Positions 44,355-56,633 of a DNA stretch of 64,000 bases are shown one piece after another. The first letter of the stretch is position 1. The number at the start of each line of letters is the position of its first letter. The notes beneath the pieces are model-generated. The model worked only from the letters and a program-made list of their open reading frames with translations. It had not been told where the DNA came from and did no database searches. This DNA comes from Paracoccus fontiphilus (GTDB lineage: Bacteria > Pseudomonadota > Alphaproteobacteria > Rhodobacterales > Rhodobacteraceae), in assembly GCF_017356265.1 (NCBI RefSeq), contig NZ_JAFNAW010000011.1:27075-91074 (forward strand). Reading direction: 5' to 3'. The position numbers and the translations under genes are program-made.

Positions 44355-46984
44355 ATGAACATCGAACGGCCCACCTCGTGGCTGCCCTTGGCCAACAGCA
44401 GGGCGGCAGAGGAGATCGCCTCTCGCGACTGGTCAGCGACATCGCTCGGCCCCGTGGAAGACTGGCCGGTTTCCCTGCGCGCCATCCTCTCGGCCATGCT
44501 GACCTGCCCGACGCCGATGTACCTGGCCTGGGGACCGGACCTGATCTCGTTCTACAACGACGCCTACCGACCGATCCTGGGCTATCGCCAGGCGGACGCG
44601 ATGGGAAAGCCGTTCCGCGATCTTTGGGCCAGCATCTGGGACGACATCTCGTCCTTGGTGGAAGACTGCCTGCACGGGCAGAGCCGGAAGATGGTGGACA
44701 TGCGGCTCGACCTCAGCCGCACGGGCGAGTCCGAGGAAAGCTATTGGACCTTCACCTATTCGCCCGTCCAAGACGACGAAGGCCGCGTCGCGGGGCTGCT
44801 TTGCGTCACGGGGGAAACCACGGCGCGGATCCTTGCCGAACGCGCGCGCGCCAAGGCCGACGAGCGGCTGAACCTGGCGATGTCGGCGGCAAACAGCGTC
44901 GGCATCTGGGACTGGGACGTGGTCAATGACCGGGTGACGTCTGACAGCCGCTTTGCCAGCCTCTACGGCGTCGATGCGGCAGTTGCCACGGAAGGCGCCG
45001 CCATCGACCATTTCTTCGAGGGCATTCACCCCGACGATCGCGCGCGGGTCGAAGCCGAGGTTGCGGAAGCCATTCGCACGGTCGGCACGTTCAGTTCCGA
45101 ATACCGCCTGCTGCGTGCAGACGGCACGATCCGCTGGGTCTCGGCCCAGGGGCAATGCATCGCCGGCGATGACGGGCGCTGCGCCCGCCTGCCCGGCGTC
45201 AGCTACGAGATTACCGAACTGAAGCGGGCCGAACTGCAATTGCGCGCCGCCAAGGAGGAAAGGGAATTCGTCCTCGACCTCATGGCACGGCAGCGCATGT
45301 TGGGCGACCCGCAAGAGATCCTGCATTGCGCGTCCGAGGCGCTGGGCAAGCGCCTTGGCGTCAACCGGGTAGGCTTTTACCGGCTGACGGGTCCGCGCAC
45401 CATCTGCCACGAGGCCTCCTGGACCGACGGCAAGCTGGCCGCCCTGATCGGCATCCAGGCGACGGATCACTATGGCGTTCTGGCGGATCAGGAACGCCGG
45501 GCCGGTCGCGCCCTGGTCTTCGGCAACAGCCGTTCCGAGAGCAGGGGCGCCTTGGCCCCTTATGCCGACGAAGGCGTCCTGGCCGGCCTCTGCGTGCCCC
45601 TGCTGACCGATGGAAAATGGGCGGCGGGCATCTATCTGCACCAGGCGACCATCCGCCACTGGACCGAACCCGAAGTCACGCTGGCCAAGGAAATCGTGCA
45701 GCAGACCTGGCTGGCGATGGAGCGGGCGGAGGCCCTGCGCAACCTGAACCGCCGGCTCGAGGAACAGGAAGCCACCATCGCGCAGCGCGAGATCGTCCTG
45801 CGCGAGGAGTTCGAGCGCCGGGAAGCCGCCGAACGGCAGCTTCGCCAGTTGCAGAAGATGGAGGCCGTGGGTCAGCTGACTGGCGGCATCGCCCATGACT
45901 TCAACAACATGCTGGCCGTGGTGATCAGCGGGTTGAACCTGACCCAGCGCCAGTTGGCGCGCGGCAATACCGATGTCGGCGCCTATATCGAGGGCGCGCT
46001 GGAAGGCGTGAACCGCGCCGCCGCCCTGACGCAGCGGCTCTTGTCCTTTTCGCGCCAGCAGCCCCTGGAACCGGCGGTCGTCGATGCCAATGGCTTGCTG
46101 ACCGGCCTGTCGGACATGCTGTCGCGTTCCCTTGGCGAGATGATCGTGCTGGAAACGCTGCTGCAGCCGGATCTCTGGGCAACCAAGGTCGATCCGAACC
46201 AGTTGGAAAACGCCATCATCAACCTGGCCGTGAACGCGCGCGATGCCATGCCGGATGGCGGGCGCGTGGTGCTGCAGACGGCGAACGCGCATCTGGACAC
46301 CGCCCAGGCCCGCGTGGCCGGGATGGAGCCGGGCGACTATGTCCGCATCCGCGTGCAGGATACCGGCGCCGGCATGACACCCGAGGTCCTGTCCAAGGCC
46401 TTTGACCCCTTCTTCACCACCAAGCCCACGGGGCGCGGCACGGGCCTGGGGCTGAGCCAGGTTTATGGCTTCATCCGCCAGTCGGGCGGTCATGTTTCCA
46501 TCAACTCGCAGATCAGCCGGGGCACGGTCGTCGACCTGCTGCTGCCGCGCTGTCTCGAAGGGGCGGGCCAGGTGCCGATGGATCAGCGGGTCGACGTGCC
46601 CCAGGGCCGGCCCGAGGATGTCGTCCTGGTGGTCGAGGACGAGGATCGCGTGCGAAGCTTCACCGTCGCCGCCCTGAAGGAGCTTGGCTATACCGTGCTG
46701 GAGGCCGCGTCGGGCGTTGCCGCCCTTGCGATCCTGAAAGCGCGGCAGGATGTCCGACTGCTGTTTTCCGATGTCGTGATGCCGCAGATGACCGGCCCCC
46801 AGCTGGTCGAGCAGGCACAAAGCCTGCGCCCGGACCTGAAGGTCCTTTACACCAGCGGCTATACCGGAAAGTCGCTGGAAACCCACGACCGGGTCAAGGC
46901 AAGCGGCAACTTCCTGGCCAAGCCCTTCAGCTTCGACCAGCTTGCGCGCAAGATCAGCGACGTGCTGTCCCGCAAGGCGGCGGG

Positions 46985-46988
<4 letters not shown>
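44355..46988 (+). CDS. Hybrid histidine kinase with PAS, GAF and receiver domains
   Basis: 877 residues from ATG 44355 (AGGA eight bases upstream; earlier ATG/TTG codons lack a ribosome site). Probable order: PAS (about 40-155), PAS_3 (165-290), GAF (315-460), coiled coil, HisKA with phospho-acceptor His514 in GGIAHDFNN, HATPase ([21 protein letters not shown] N box, [16 protein letters not shown]), then a C-terminal receiver with Asp806 ([11 protein letters not shown]). There are no membrane segments, so it senses a cytosolic cue. No partner regulator is adjacent. The stop overlaps the uvrB stop by four bases (CTAG). Confidence 0.92.
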
Positions 46989-49171
<2,183 letters not shown>

Positions 49172-49254
49172 CAGGCAACCTTCATGCGGCAGAGCCTAGA
49201 AGGTGTGTCCCCGCGCGGGAAAGTCAACCGGCGCTGCTGACGGATTGCGGCAGC

Positions 49255-49323
49255 AGGGGGCGCTCGCGCCCCCTCTTGGCCTGCGGCCAATTCACCCCCG
49301 AGGGTATTTCGACAACGAAGAAG
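49255..49323 (-). repeat. Dispersed two-hairpin repeat after the DadA-like gene
   Basis: On the minus strand, directly after the stop: CTTCTTCGTTGTCGAAATAC, CCTCGGGGG, hairpin TTGGCC-GCA-GGCCAA (49276-49290), then AGGGGGCG-loop-CGCCCCCT (49255-49274). The order and key bases match the copy at 16064-16116, and the first part matches 10881-10900. It probably acts as a 3'-end or terminator element. Confidence 0.65.
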
Positions 49324-49329
49324 AAACGG

Positions 49330-50544
49330 TCAGCGCTTGAAACGTGACGGCTGCAATTCGGCCCATCCCTGCCTGCCCTCCACTTCCTCGGCCAGGATCT
49401 CGGCCGTGACCGGGCCAAGGGTAAAGCCCTGGTGGCCGTGGCCGAAATGCGCCCAGAGATTCGGCTGGTCCGGCACGCGGCCGATCACCGGCAGCATGTC
49501 GGGGATGCAGGGGCGGCGGCCGGTCCAGGGTTCGGCCTCGACCGGGGCGCCGATGTTGAACAGTTCCCGCGCGGCCTTTTCGCCGTGCTTCAACTGCGGG
49601 GGGCTCAGGCGCGGGTGGCTGGTCAGTTCGGCCGCCGTGGCAATGCGCAGGCCCCGCCGCATGGGCGAAAGCACGACCGAGTTGCCGAAGTCCGCAATCG
49701 GGTGGTTCGGCGGCGTTTCCATCCGGTAATGGCGATGATAGCCGCGCTTGAAGACCATCGGCACCGTCAGGCCAAAGCGCTGCAGCAGCATCGGCGACCA
49801 GGGGCCGAGCGCCACGACCGCGTGTTCTCCCTCGGCCTCGCCAGCCCGCCAGCCCTTGCCCGCGCGGTGCAGGTCGCCCGCATCGGCGTTGACGATCCGA
49901 CCGCCGCGCCGTTCGAACAGCGCGGCATAGGCCGCCACGAGGCCGCCGGGATCGGAACAGGCCCAGGCATCGGCCCAGTGGGTCGCGCCCTCGACCTCGA
50001 TCTTGATGGCGGGTTCCAGGGTGCGCAGGGCCTTGCCGTCCATCAGCTTGGCCTCGACCCCGAATTCATCCAGGAACCGCTTGGCGGTGGCACGGGCCTT
50101 TTCCATGCGGGCGGGCGTTCGGTGCACCTCGATATAGCCGTCGCGGCGGATGATGTTGTCGGCGCCCGCTGCCTGGACCAGGGGCGCGTGGCGGTCGGTC
50201 GACTGGCGGATCAGCTTGCCCCAGGTCAGCGTCGCCCGGCGGTGCCCGGCAGGCAGCGAGTTGATGGCATAGGTCCAGACCGCGTTCAGTTGCGACAGCA
50301 GGCCCCCGACGTTCCACTTGACGTCATAGCCGCGCCCCATGGCGATCTGCAGCAGCGCGCCGGGCGCAAGCGGCATGGCATAGGGTTCGACCGCCTCGGT
50401 CTGAATCAGGCCCGCGTTGCCGTAGCTGGTTTCCCGCCCCGGCACGCCGCGTTCAATGATCGTGACGTCGTGCCCGCGCGCCTGCAAGGCCAAGGCGGTC
50501 GAAACCCCGACCATGCCCGCACCCAGAACCAGAATCTCAGCCAT
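49330..50544 (-). CDS. FAD-dependent D-amino-acid dehydrogenase-like oxidoreductase
   Basis: 404 residues of the DadA/DAO family. The N-terminal dinucleotide motif is LVLGAGMVGVSTALALQARG with the following acidic residue in IIERG. Further family signs are GLIQTEAVEPYAMPL and the C-terminal GHGHQGFTLGPVTAEILAE. It probably oxidises D-amino acids, passing electrons to the membrane. It follows sufS after 101 bases, where a nine-pair hairpin (50552-50574) ends just before the ATG and could mask the ribosome site. Confidence 0.85.
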   Translation of the reverse strand: MAEILVLGAGMVGVSTALALQARGHDVTIIERGVPGRETSYGNAGLIQTEAVEPYAMPLAPGALLQIAMGRGYDVKWNVGGLLSQLNAVWTYAINSLPAGHRRATLTWGKLIRQSTDRHAPLVQAAGADNIIRRDGYIEVHRTPARMEKARATAKRFLDEFGVEAKLMDGKALRTLEPAIKIEVEGATHWADAWACSDPGGLVAAYAALFERRGGRIVNADAGDLHRAGKGWRAGEAEGEHAVVALGPWSPMLLQRFGLTVPMVFKRGYHRHYRMETPPNHPIADFGNSVVLSPMRRGLRIATAAELTSHPRLSPPQLKHGEKAARELFNIGAPVEAEPWTGRRPCIPDMLPVIGRVPDQPNLWAHFGHGHQGFTLGPVTAEILAEEVEGRQGWAELQPSRFKR

Positions 50545-50551
50545 ATCCGTA

Positions 50552-50574
50552 CCCTGACCGTGTTTCGGTCAGGG
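50552..50574 (-). promoter_or_regulatory. Hairpin immediately before the DadA-like start
   Basis: CCCTGACCG-loop-CGGTCAGGG is a perfect nine-pair inverted repeat ending eight bases before the ATG. On the mRNA its distal arm contains AGGG, the likely ribosome site. There is no T-run, so it looks like a translational or operator element rather than a terminator. Confidence 0.45.
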
Positions 50575-50645
50575 ATGCAGACATTCCGATTTTTCGGCAA
50601 GGATTATCGCACGATCTTCGGCCAGGCGAAAAAACTTTGCAAGAT

Positions 50646-51857
50646 TTAGGCGAAAAGCTCTCGGCAGAAGGTCAAACCTTCGACCAGATCATCTACTTCC
50701 TGCTTCGTGTTGTACATCGCGAATGATGCGCGCGCGCTGGCGGTGATTCCGAAGAACTCCATCAGCGGCATGGCGCAATGGCTGCCCGCGCGCACGGCGA
50801 TGCCGCGCTTGTCGAGGATGGTCGAGAGGTCATGGGCATGGGCGCCCTGCATGGTCATCGAGAAGATCGACCCCTTGTCCGGCGCATCGCCCTGGACCTG
50901 CAACCAGTTCAGGCTGCGCAGCCGGTCGCGGGCATAGTCGCGCAGGGACCGTTCGTGGGCGGCGATGTTCTCCATCCCCAGGTCCATCATGTATTCCAGC
51001 GCGGCGCCCAGGCCGATCTGGTTGACGATGCCGGGGGTGCCCGCCTCGAACCGCAGGGGCGGGTCGGCATAGTCCACGGCGTCGCGTGTGACGGTGCGGA
51101 TCATGTCGCCGCCGCCCAGGAAGGGCCGCATCTCGGCCTGGCGGTCGCGGCGGATCCACATCGCGCCCGACCCCGAGGGGCCGTAAAGCTTGTGCCCGGT
51201 GATGCAGTAGAAATCGACGCCAAGCGCGTCCAGATCGACCGGCATGTGCACCGCCGCCTGCGATCCGTCGGCCAGGACCGGCACGTCGGTGCCGCGCGCG
51301 ATGGCGCCGACATCGACGATGGTGCCGGTGACGTTCGACATATGCGTGACGGCGATCAGCTTGGTCTTCGGTCCCACAGCCGCCAGCACCTTTTCCGGCG
51401 GCAGGCTGCCGTCGGGTTCGGGTTCGACCCATTTCAGCACCACGCCCTGCCGTTCGCGCAGGAAATGCCAAGGCACGATGTTGGCATGGTGTTCCAGCAC
51501 CGACAACACGATCTCGTCCCCCGCCTGCATCCGGGGCGCGGCCCAGCCATAGCTGACCAGGTTGATCCCTTCGGTCGAGCCGCTGGTAAAGATCACCTCG
51601 TCTTCATGCGGGGCATGGAGGAAGCGGGCGATGATCGCCCGGACGCGTTCATAGTTGTCGGTCGCCAGGTTGGAAAGGAAATGCAGGCCTCGGTGGACGT
51701 TGGCGTATTCGCCCTCGTAGGCGCGGGTGATCGCGTCAATCACCTGACGCGGCTTCTGCGCGCTGGCGCCGCTGTCCAGATAGACCAGCGGACGGTTGTT
51801 CACCTGCCGCGACAGGATGGGGAAATCGGCGCGGACGGCATCGACGTCAAAGCTCAT
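50646..51857 (-). CDS. sufS: Cysteine desulfurase SufS
   Basis: 403 residues from ATG 51857, overlapping the upstream membrane-protein gene by four bases. It is a group II desulfurase: PLP Lys223 (ITGHKLYGPSG), catalytic Cys361 (AGSHCAMPLMEFF) and YLDSGASAQKP near the start. It mobilises sulfur from cysteine to SufE for SufBCD. It closes the suf run. Confidence 0.96.
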   Translation of the reverse strand: MSFDVDAVRADFPILSRQVNNRPLVYLDSGASAQKPRQVIDAITRAYEGEYANVHRGLHFLSNLATDNYERVRAIIARFLHAPHEDEVIFTSGSTEGINLVSYGWAAPRMQAGDEIVLSVLEHHANIVPWHFLRERQGVVLKWVEPEPDGSLPPEKVLAAVGPKTKLIAVTHMSNVTGTIVDVGAIARGTDVPVLADGSQAAVHMPVDLDALGVDFYCITGHKLYGPSGSGAMWIRRDRQAEMRPFLGGGDMIRTVTRDAVDYADPPLRFEAGTPGIVNQIGLGAALEYMMDLGMENIAAHERSLRDYARDRLRSLNWLQVQGDAPDKGSIFSMTMQGAHAHDLSTILDKRGIAVRAGSHCAMPLMEFFGITASARASFAMYNTKQEVDDLVEGLTFCRELFA

Positions 51858-52447
51858 TGCGGCATCTCCGGCATGATTCCAAGGGCGGCGGCAAGGATGG
51901 ACAGGATGAAGCCCGCCGCGATGGCGGTGCCGATCAGGCCCATCGTGACCTTCAGCGTGCTGGAAAAGCCGTGCAGCGCCTTGGTGAACTGCACGGTCAG
52001 CCACAGGAACAGCGCCATCGCCGCGATCCCCAGCAGCCCGGCGACGGCAGGCATGACAAGCGACAGCACGATCTGGATGGCCTGGACCAGCAGCAGCAGG
52101 ACCTCGATCCAGACGGTCAGCAGCAAGGCGTCCTCGAACCGGCCCCGACCGCCGAAGGCACGGCCGACGCCCGACATCAGGCCCGCCGCCAGAACGATCG
52201 CCACCATCTGCATGACGGCCAGGACCATGGGCTGCTGGCTGAGCATGACGACCTGGATATCGTCTTCGGCAGGGGCGCTGAACATCGCCCCCGCGACCCA
52301 AGCCAGCAGGGCCGAGATCGAGACGGCGGCCAGCAGCGCCATCCAGCGCGCCTGCACCGGCCAGTCCTGCCGCATCAGGGCGTGCGCCGCGCCCTGCGGA
52401 TTGCGGAAGGACAGCCCGATCAGGGCCTTGAAGTCGTCGAAGGTCAT
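51854..52447 (-). CDS. YIP1-family membrane protein in the suf operon
   Basis: 197 residues with about five hydrophobic segments between residues 35 and 190. The N terminus (FDDFKALIGLSFRNPQGAAHAL) is typical of Rhodobacterales YIP1-like proteins. The function is unknown. It is locked between the preceding membrane-protein gene and sufS by four-base overlaps at both ends, so it is made together with the Fe-S machinery. Confidence 0.8.
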   Translation of the reverse strand: MTFDDFKALIGLSFRNPQGAAHALMRQDWPVQARWMALLAAVSISALLAWVAGAMFSAPAEDDIQVVMLSQQPMVLAVMQMVAIVLAAGLMSGVGRAFGGRGRFEDALLLTVWIEVLLLLVQAIQIVLSLVMPAVAGLLGIAAMALFLWLTVQFTKALHGFSSTLKVTMGLIGTAIAAGFILSILAAALGIMPEMPQ

Positions 52448-52935
52448 GCTCGCCTCGCCAGGGCGGAAAGTCCGGCCCCCCAGATCATCAGAAAGCCTGC
52501 GCCGCAGACCGCCTGCACGACAGCAAGCGCCGGTCCGGGCCCGATCAGTCCAGCCACAAGACCCGCCAGCAGCATGGCGGGCGCAACCGCCAGAAGCGCC
52601 CAGAACAGCGCCAGGCGCGAATCCTCGGGCGTCAGGCGCCAGGGCGTCAGCCGCGACAGGGCCGACACGACAGCCGCCAGGGCATAGGCCAGCAACGGCA
52701 TCAGGAACAGCACCGCCAGCAGCGCGCCGCCCATTCGCGCATCGAAGGGCACCGAGGGGTCAAGCTGCGCCAGCCGCGCGTTGGCGGGGGCCTGCGCCAC
52801 CAGGAAGATCAGCATCGCCAGCATCAACACGACCAGCTTGACCCGTTCCGGCATGGCCGAAAGGCCCCGCACCACCCGGCGCGGGGCCCACCAGCTTTGC
52901 AACACACGCGGGGCGATCCCGCCCGGCGGCGTCAC
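52444..52935 (-). CDS. Membrane protein between sufD and the YIP1-like gene
   Basis: 163 residues from a GTG at 52935 that overlaps the sufD stop by four bases (GTGA). An ATG at 52959 inside sufD is the alternative. Four hydrophobic helices are seen (about 32-50, 65-88, 108-130 and 135-155) after a basic N-terminal region (APRRVVRGL). No function is known; it may pair with the YIP1-like neighbour. Confidence 0.72.
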   Translation of the reverse strand: MTPPGGIAPRVLQSWWAPRRVVRGLSAMPERVKLVVLMLAMLIFLVAQAPANARLAQLDPSVPFDARMGGALLAVLFLMPLLAYALAAVVSALSRLTPWRLTPEDSRLALFWALLAVAPAMLLAGLVAGLIGPGPALAVVQAVCGAGFLMIWGAGLSALARRA

Positions 52936-54266
52936 TGAACCGCGTTCAAGGTCAGCCACACGTCAAGCCGTTCATAGATGCAATCGCGGATGGCCTCGTC
53001 CTCGATCTCGGCCAGGGCGTCGGCCAGGAAGGACAGGACCAGGAACACGATGGCCCGCTCTCTCGGCACCCCGCGAGAGCGCAGGTAGAACAGCGCCTCC
53101 TCGTCGATCGCGCCGGTGGTCGAGCCGTGGGAGCATTTCACGTCGTCGGCATAGATCTCCAGTTCCGGCTTGGCGAGGAACTGGCTGCGTTCGTCCAGCA
53201 GCAGGGCCTGGCTGATCTGGTAGCCGTCGGTCTTCTGCGCGCCGGGCTTGACCAGAATCTTGCCCTGGAACACGCCCTCGGCCCCGTTCTTCAGGACCTT
53301 CTTGAAGACCTGGCGGCTTTCGCAACGCTCGGCCCCGTGGGTGATGAAGACGGTGTCGTCCTGGTGGAACGGCGCCTTGCCACCATCGCCCAGAACGGCG
53401 GCGGCGATATGGGCCACGGCATCGTCGCCGGCGATGTCGATCACGGCCTCGTTGCGCATGGTCGTGCCATTGACCGACAGCGTGAAGGACTTGAACTGCG
53501 CCTCGGCCGCGACGCGGGCGAAGATGTGGCCGATGCCGACCTTGGCATCGACCGCCCGCTTGGATGCGATGTGGTGGAACCGGGCGCCCCGGGCCAGATC
53601 GACCTCGATCACGCCGTTCGAGCGCGCGCCCGACATGCCGGTTTCCAGCAGGGTCAGTTCGGCCCCTTCCTCGACGCGGATGACGTGGTGCCACATGGCA
53701 TCGGCCTTGTCCAAGGCGCGGCGATGAACCACATGGATCGGCTTGGCGGGGGTCCCGGTCACGCGGATCAGCAAGCCATCCTGCGCGGCGGCCGTGTTCA
53801 GCACCGCAAAGGGCCGCTTCACGGGCTTCTGGCCCGCCGCTTCCAGCACGCCGTAAAGGTCGGCCGCCCAGCTTGCGCCAGCCTCGGCCTGCGCGAGGGT
53901 CGCGATCTCTACCCCATTCAGGGCCAGATCGTCCGACGCCGCCTCGTCGAAGGCGCCATCGACGAACACCAGCGTCAGCTTGTCCAGCCCGTCGAACAGC
54001 GGCGTTTCCTGCCCATCCGGGATCGCCAGCGCTTGCGGAGCGGGCGCGTTGAAGGGACGCGGATCGGTATAGCGCCAGTATTCGTCGCGCGGGCCGGGCA
54101 GGCCCATGTCCCGCAACCGGGACATCGCATCCTGCCGCGCGGCCGCCGTGAACCCGCCTTGCGGCAGGCTCAGCGCCGCAAGCCGCGCGTCAAGCGCATT
54201 GACGGGCTTGGCCGTGCCCTCGATCGTCGGGGTCTGGTCCTTCGCCTTGACTGCCGTGTCCGCCAT
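52932..54266 (-). CDS. sufD: Fe-S cluster assembly protein SufD
   Basis: 444 residues from ATG 54266, which overlaps the sufC stop by one base. It has the SufB/SufD beta-helix fold with the C-terminal signature KCSHGSTTGAIDEEALFYLRSRG. The N-terminal region includes RDEYWRYTDPRPF. It is a scaffold partner in SufBC2D, involved in iron acquisition. The frame is open upstream through sufC but without similarity. Confidence 0.95.
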   Translation of the reverse strand: MADTAVKAKDQTPTIEGTAKPVNALDARLAALSLPQGGFTAAARQDAMSRLRDMGLPGPRDEYWRYTDPRPFNAPAPQALAIPDGQETPLFDGLDKLTLVFVDGAFDEAASDDLALNGVEIATLAQAEAGASWAADLYGVLEAAGQKPVKRPFAVLNTAAAQDGLLIRVTGTPAKPIHVVHRRALDKADAMWHHVIRVEEGAELTLLETGMSGARSNGVIEVDLARGARFHHIASKRAVDAKVGIGHIFARVAAEAQFKSFTLSVNGTTMRNEAVIDIAGDDAVAHIAAAVLGDGGKAPFHQDDTVFITHGAERCESRQVFKKVLKNGAEGVFQGKILVKPGAQKTDGYQISQALLLDERSQFLAKPELEIYADDVKCSHGSTTGAIDEEALFYLRSRGVPRERAIVFLVLSFLADALAEIEDEAIRDCIYERLDVWLTLNAVQ

Positions 54267-55021
54267 CAGCGGGCCTCCGCCAGCAGGTCGCCGTAGCCTT
54301 CTTCCTCGACCTGCAGGGCCAGTTCCGGCCCGCCGGTCTTCACGATCCGTCCGTTCGCCATGATATGGACCACGTCTGGCTGGATGTGGTTCAGCAGCCG
54401 CTGGTAATGGGTGATGACCAGAAAGCTGCGGTCTGGCGAACGCAGCGCGTTCACGCCGTCGCTGACCAGCCGCATGGCATCGACGTCCAGGCCCGAGTCG
54501 GTCTCGTCCATGATGCACATGCGCGGTTCCAGCATGGCCATCTGCAGGATCTCGTTGCGCTTCTTTTCCCCGCCCGAGAAGCCCACGTTGACAGGACGCT
54601 TCAGCATCTCGGGGCTGATCTGCAGTTCGGCCGCCTTGGCGCGCACGACCTTCAGGAAATCACCCGAGGACAGCTCCTCCTCGCCGCGCGCCTTGCGCTG
54701 CGCGTTCACGGCGGTGCGCAGGAAGGTCATGTTGCCGACGCCGGGGATCTCGACCGGATACTGGAAGGCCAGGAACAGGCCCGCGGCCGCGCGTTCCTCG
54801 GGCTCCATGTCCAGCAGGCTTTCGCCGTCCAGCGTGGCGCTGCCTTCCGTCACTTCATAGCCGTCGCGGCCTGACAGGACATAGGACAGCGTCGATTTGC
54901 CCGATCCGTTCGGCCCCATGATCGCATGGACCTGACCTGCCGGGATCTCCAAGGACAGACCCTTCAGGATCTGCTTGTCCTCTTCCTCAAGTTTCACATG
55001 CAAGTTGTCGATTTTCAGCAT
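54266..55021 (-). CDS. sufC: Fe-S cluster assembly ATPase SufC
   Basis: 251 residues from ATG 55021, with GAGGAAAAG as ribosome site. ABC-type ATPase: Walker A GPNGSGKST, signature NVGFSGGEKKRNEI, Walker B CIMDETDSGLD, H-loop ITHYQRLL. It drives SufBD for cluster assembly. A further 61 bases upstream separate it from sufB. Confidence 0.97.
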   Translation of the reverse strand: MLKIDNLHVKLEEEDKQILKGLSLEIPAGQVHAIMGPNGSGKSTLSYVLSGRDGYEVTEGSATLDGESLLDMEPEERAAAGLFLAFQYPVEIPGVGNMTFLRTAVNAQRKARGEEELSSGDFLKVVRAKAAELQISPEMLKRPVNVGFSGGEKKRNEILQMAMLEPRMCIMDETDSGLDVDAMRLVSDGVNALRSPDRSFLVITHYQRLLNHIQPDVVHIMANGRIVKTGGPELALQVEEEGYGDLLAEAR

Positions 55022-55082
55022 CTTTTCCTCATCGGATGGTGGCGGCGGTGCCTGCGGCACCATCATCTTGTTCCTGCGGCCC

Positions 55083-56603
55083 TTAGCCGACCGAACCTTC
55101 CAGCGAAATGGCGACCAGCGACTGCGCCTCCATCGCGAATTCCATCGGGAGAGCCTGCAGGACCTCGCGGCAGAAGCCGTTGACGACAAGGGCCACGGCC
55201 TCCTCCTCGTCCATGCCGCGCGACCGGCAATAGAAAAGCTGGTCGTCATCAACCTTGGAGGTCGTCGCCTCGTGCTCGACGCGGCTCGAGGTGTTCTTGA
55301 CCTCGATGTAGGGCACGGTATGCGCCCCGCACTTGTCGCCGATCAGCAGGCTGTCGCACTGGGTATAGTTGCGGCTGTTCGTGGCGCGCGGGTGCATCGT
55401 GACCAGGCCGCGATAGGTGTTCTGCGCCTGACCGGCCGAGATCCCCTTCGACACGATCCGCGACCGGGTGTTCCTGCCCAGATGGATCATCTTGGTTCCG
55501 GTGTCGGCCTGCTGGAAGTTGTTGGCGATGGCGATGGAGTAGAACTCTCCTTGGGACTCGTCGCCGCGCAGGATGCAGGACGGGTATTTCCAGGTGATCG
55601 CCGATCCGGTCTCGACCTGCGTCCACATCACCTTGGCGCGGGCCTCGCGGCAGTCGGCGCGCTTGGTGACGAAGTTGTAGATGCCGCCCTTGCCGTTCTC
55701 GTCGCCGGGAAACCAGTTCTGGACGGTCGAGTACTTCACCTCGGCGTCTTCCAGCACCACGATCTCGACCACGGCGGCGTGCAACTGGTTCGTGTCGCGC
55801 TTGGGCGCGGTGCAGCCTTCCAGATAGCTGACATAGGCGCCCTTGTCGGCAATGATCAGCGTGCGTTCGAACTGGCCGGTGTTTTCGGCGTTGATGCGGA
55901 AATAGGTGGACAGTTCCATCGGGCATTTCACGCCCTTCGGGACATACACGAAGCTGCCGTCCGAAAAGACCGCGCTGTTCAGCGTCGCGAAGAAGTTGTC
56001 GGACTGCGGCACGACCGAGCCGAGGTATTTCTTCACCAGTTCCGGATGCTCGCGGATCGCCTCGCTGATGGAACAGAAGATGACGCCGGCCTTGGCCAGC
56101 TCGTCCTTGAAGGTGGTGCCCACGGACACGCTGTCGAACACGGCGTCGACGGCCACGCGGCGGCCCTCGGCGGGCGCGTCCTCGGCCCCTTCGACCCCGG
56201 CAAGGATCATCTGTTCCTTCAGCGGGATGCCCAGCTTTTCATAGGTCGCCAGCAGCTTCGGATCGACCTCGTCCAGCGACTTGGGCTTCACCTCCATGCT
56301 TTTCGGGCGGGCGTAGTAATACTGGTCCTGGTAGTCGATCTCGGGATAGTTCAGCATCGCCCACTTGGGTTCGGCCATGGTGAGCCAGCGGCGATAGGCC
56401 TCGAGCCGCCATTCCAGCATCCATTCCGGCTCTTCATTCTTTTGCGAGATCAGGCGGACGATGTCCTCGCTCAGCCCCTTGGGGGCATACTCCATCTCGA
56501 TCTCGGTATCCCAGCCGTACTTGTAGCTGCCCATGTTCTGCACGGTCTCGACCGTCTCGCGGTCGACGCCTTCGCGCACGTCAAGATCGATGGTTGCGTT
56601 CAT
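55083..56603 (-). CDS. sufB: Fe-S cluster assembly protein SufB
   Basis: 506 residues from ATG 56603 (GGAAGGA seven bases upstream; the ATG at 56618 overlaps that site). The beta-helix scaffold has the typical N-terminal [18 protein letters not shown], the core SYLEGCTAP and the C-terminal [22 protein letters not shown]. It is the main cluster scaffold of SufBCD. It follows the NifS-like gene by 30 bases. Confidence 0.97.
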   Translation of the reverse strand: MNATIDLDVREGVDRETVETVQNMGSYKYGWDTEIEMEYAPKGLSEDIVRLISQKNEEPEWMLEWRLEAYRRWLTMAEPKWAMLNYPEIDYQDQYYYARPKSMEVKPKSLDEVDPKLLATYEKLGIPLKEQMILAGVEGAEDAPAEGRRVAVDAVFDSVSVGTTFKDELAKAGVIFCSISEAIREHPELVKKYLGSVVPQSDNFFATLNSAVFSDGSFVYVPKGVKCPMELSTYFRINAENTGQFERTLIIADKGAYVSYLEGCTAPKRDTNQLHAAVVEIVVLEDAEVKYSTVQNWFPGDENGKGGIYNFVTKRADCREARAKVMWTQVETGSAITWKYPSCILRGDESQGEFYSIAIANNFQQADTGTKMIHLGRNTRSRIVSKGISAGQAQNTYRGLVTMHPRATNSRNYTQCDSLLIGDKCGAHTVPYIEVKNTSSRVEHEATTSKVDDDQLFYCRSRGMDEEEAVALVVNGFCREVLQALPMEFAMEAQSLVAISLEGSVG

Positions 56604-56633
56604 CCTTTGTCCTTCCATAGGCCGGGTGGGAAC

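Noticed and set aside
49172..49254. LexA box upstream of uvrB
   Set aside because: Searched because uvrB is often SOS-controlled; no GTTC-N7-GTTC is present.
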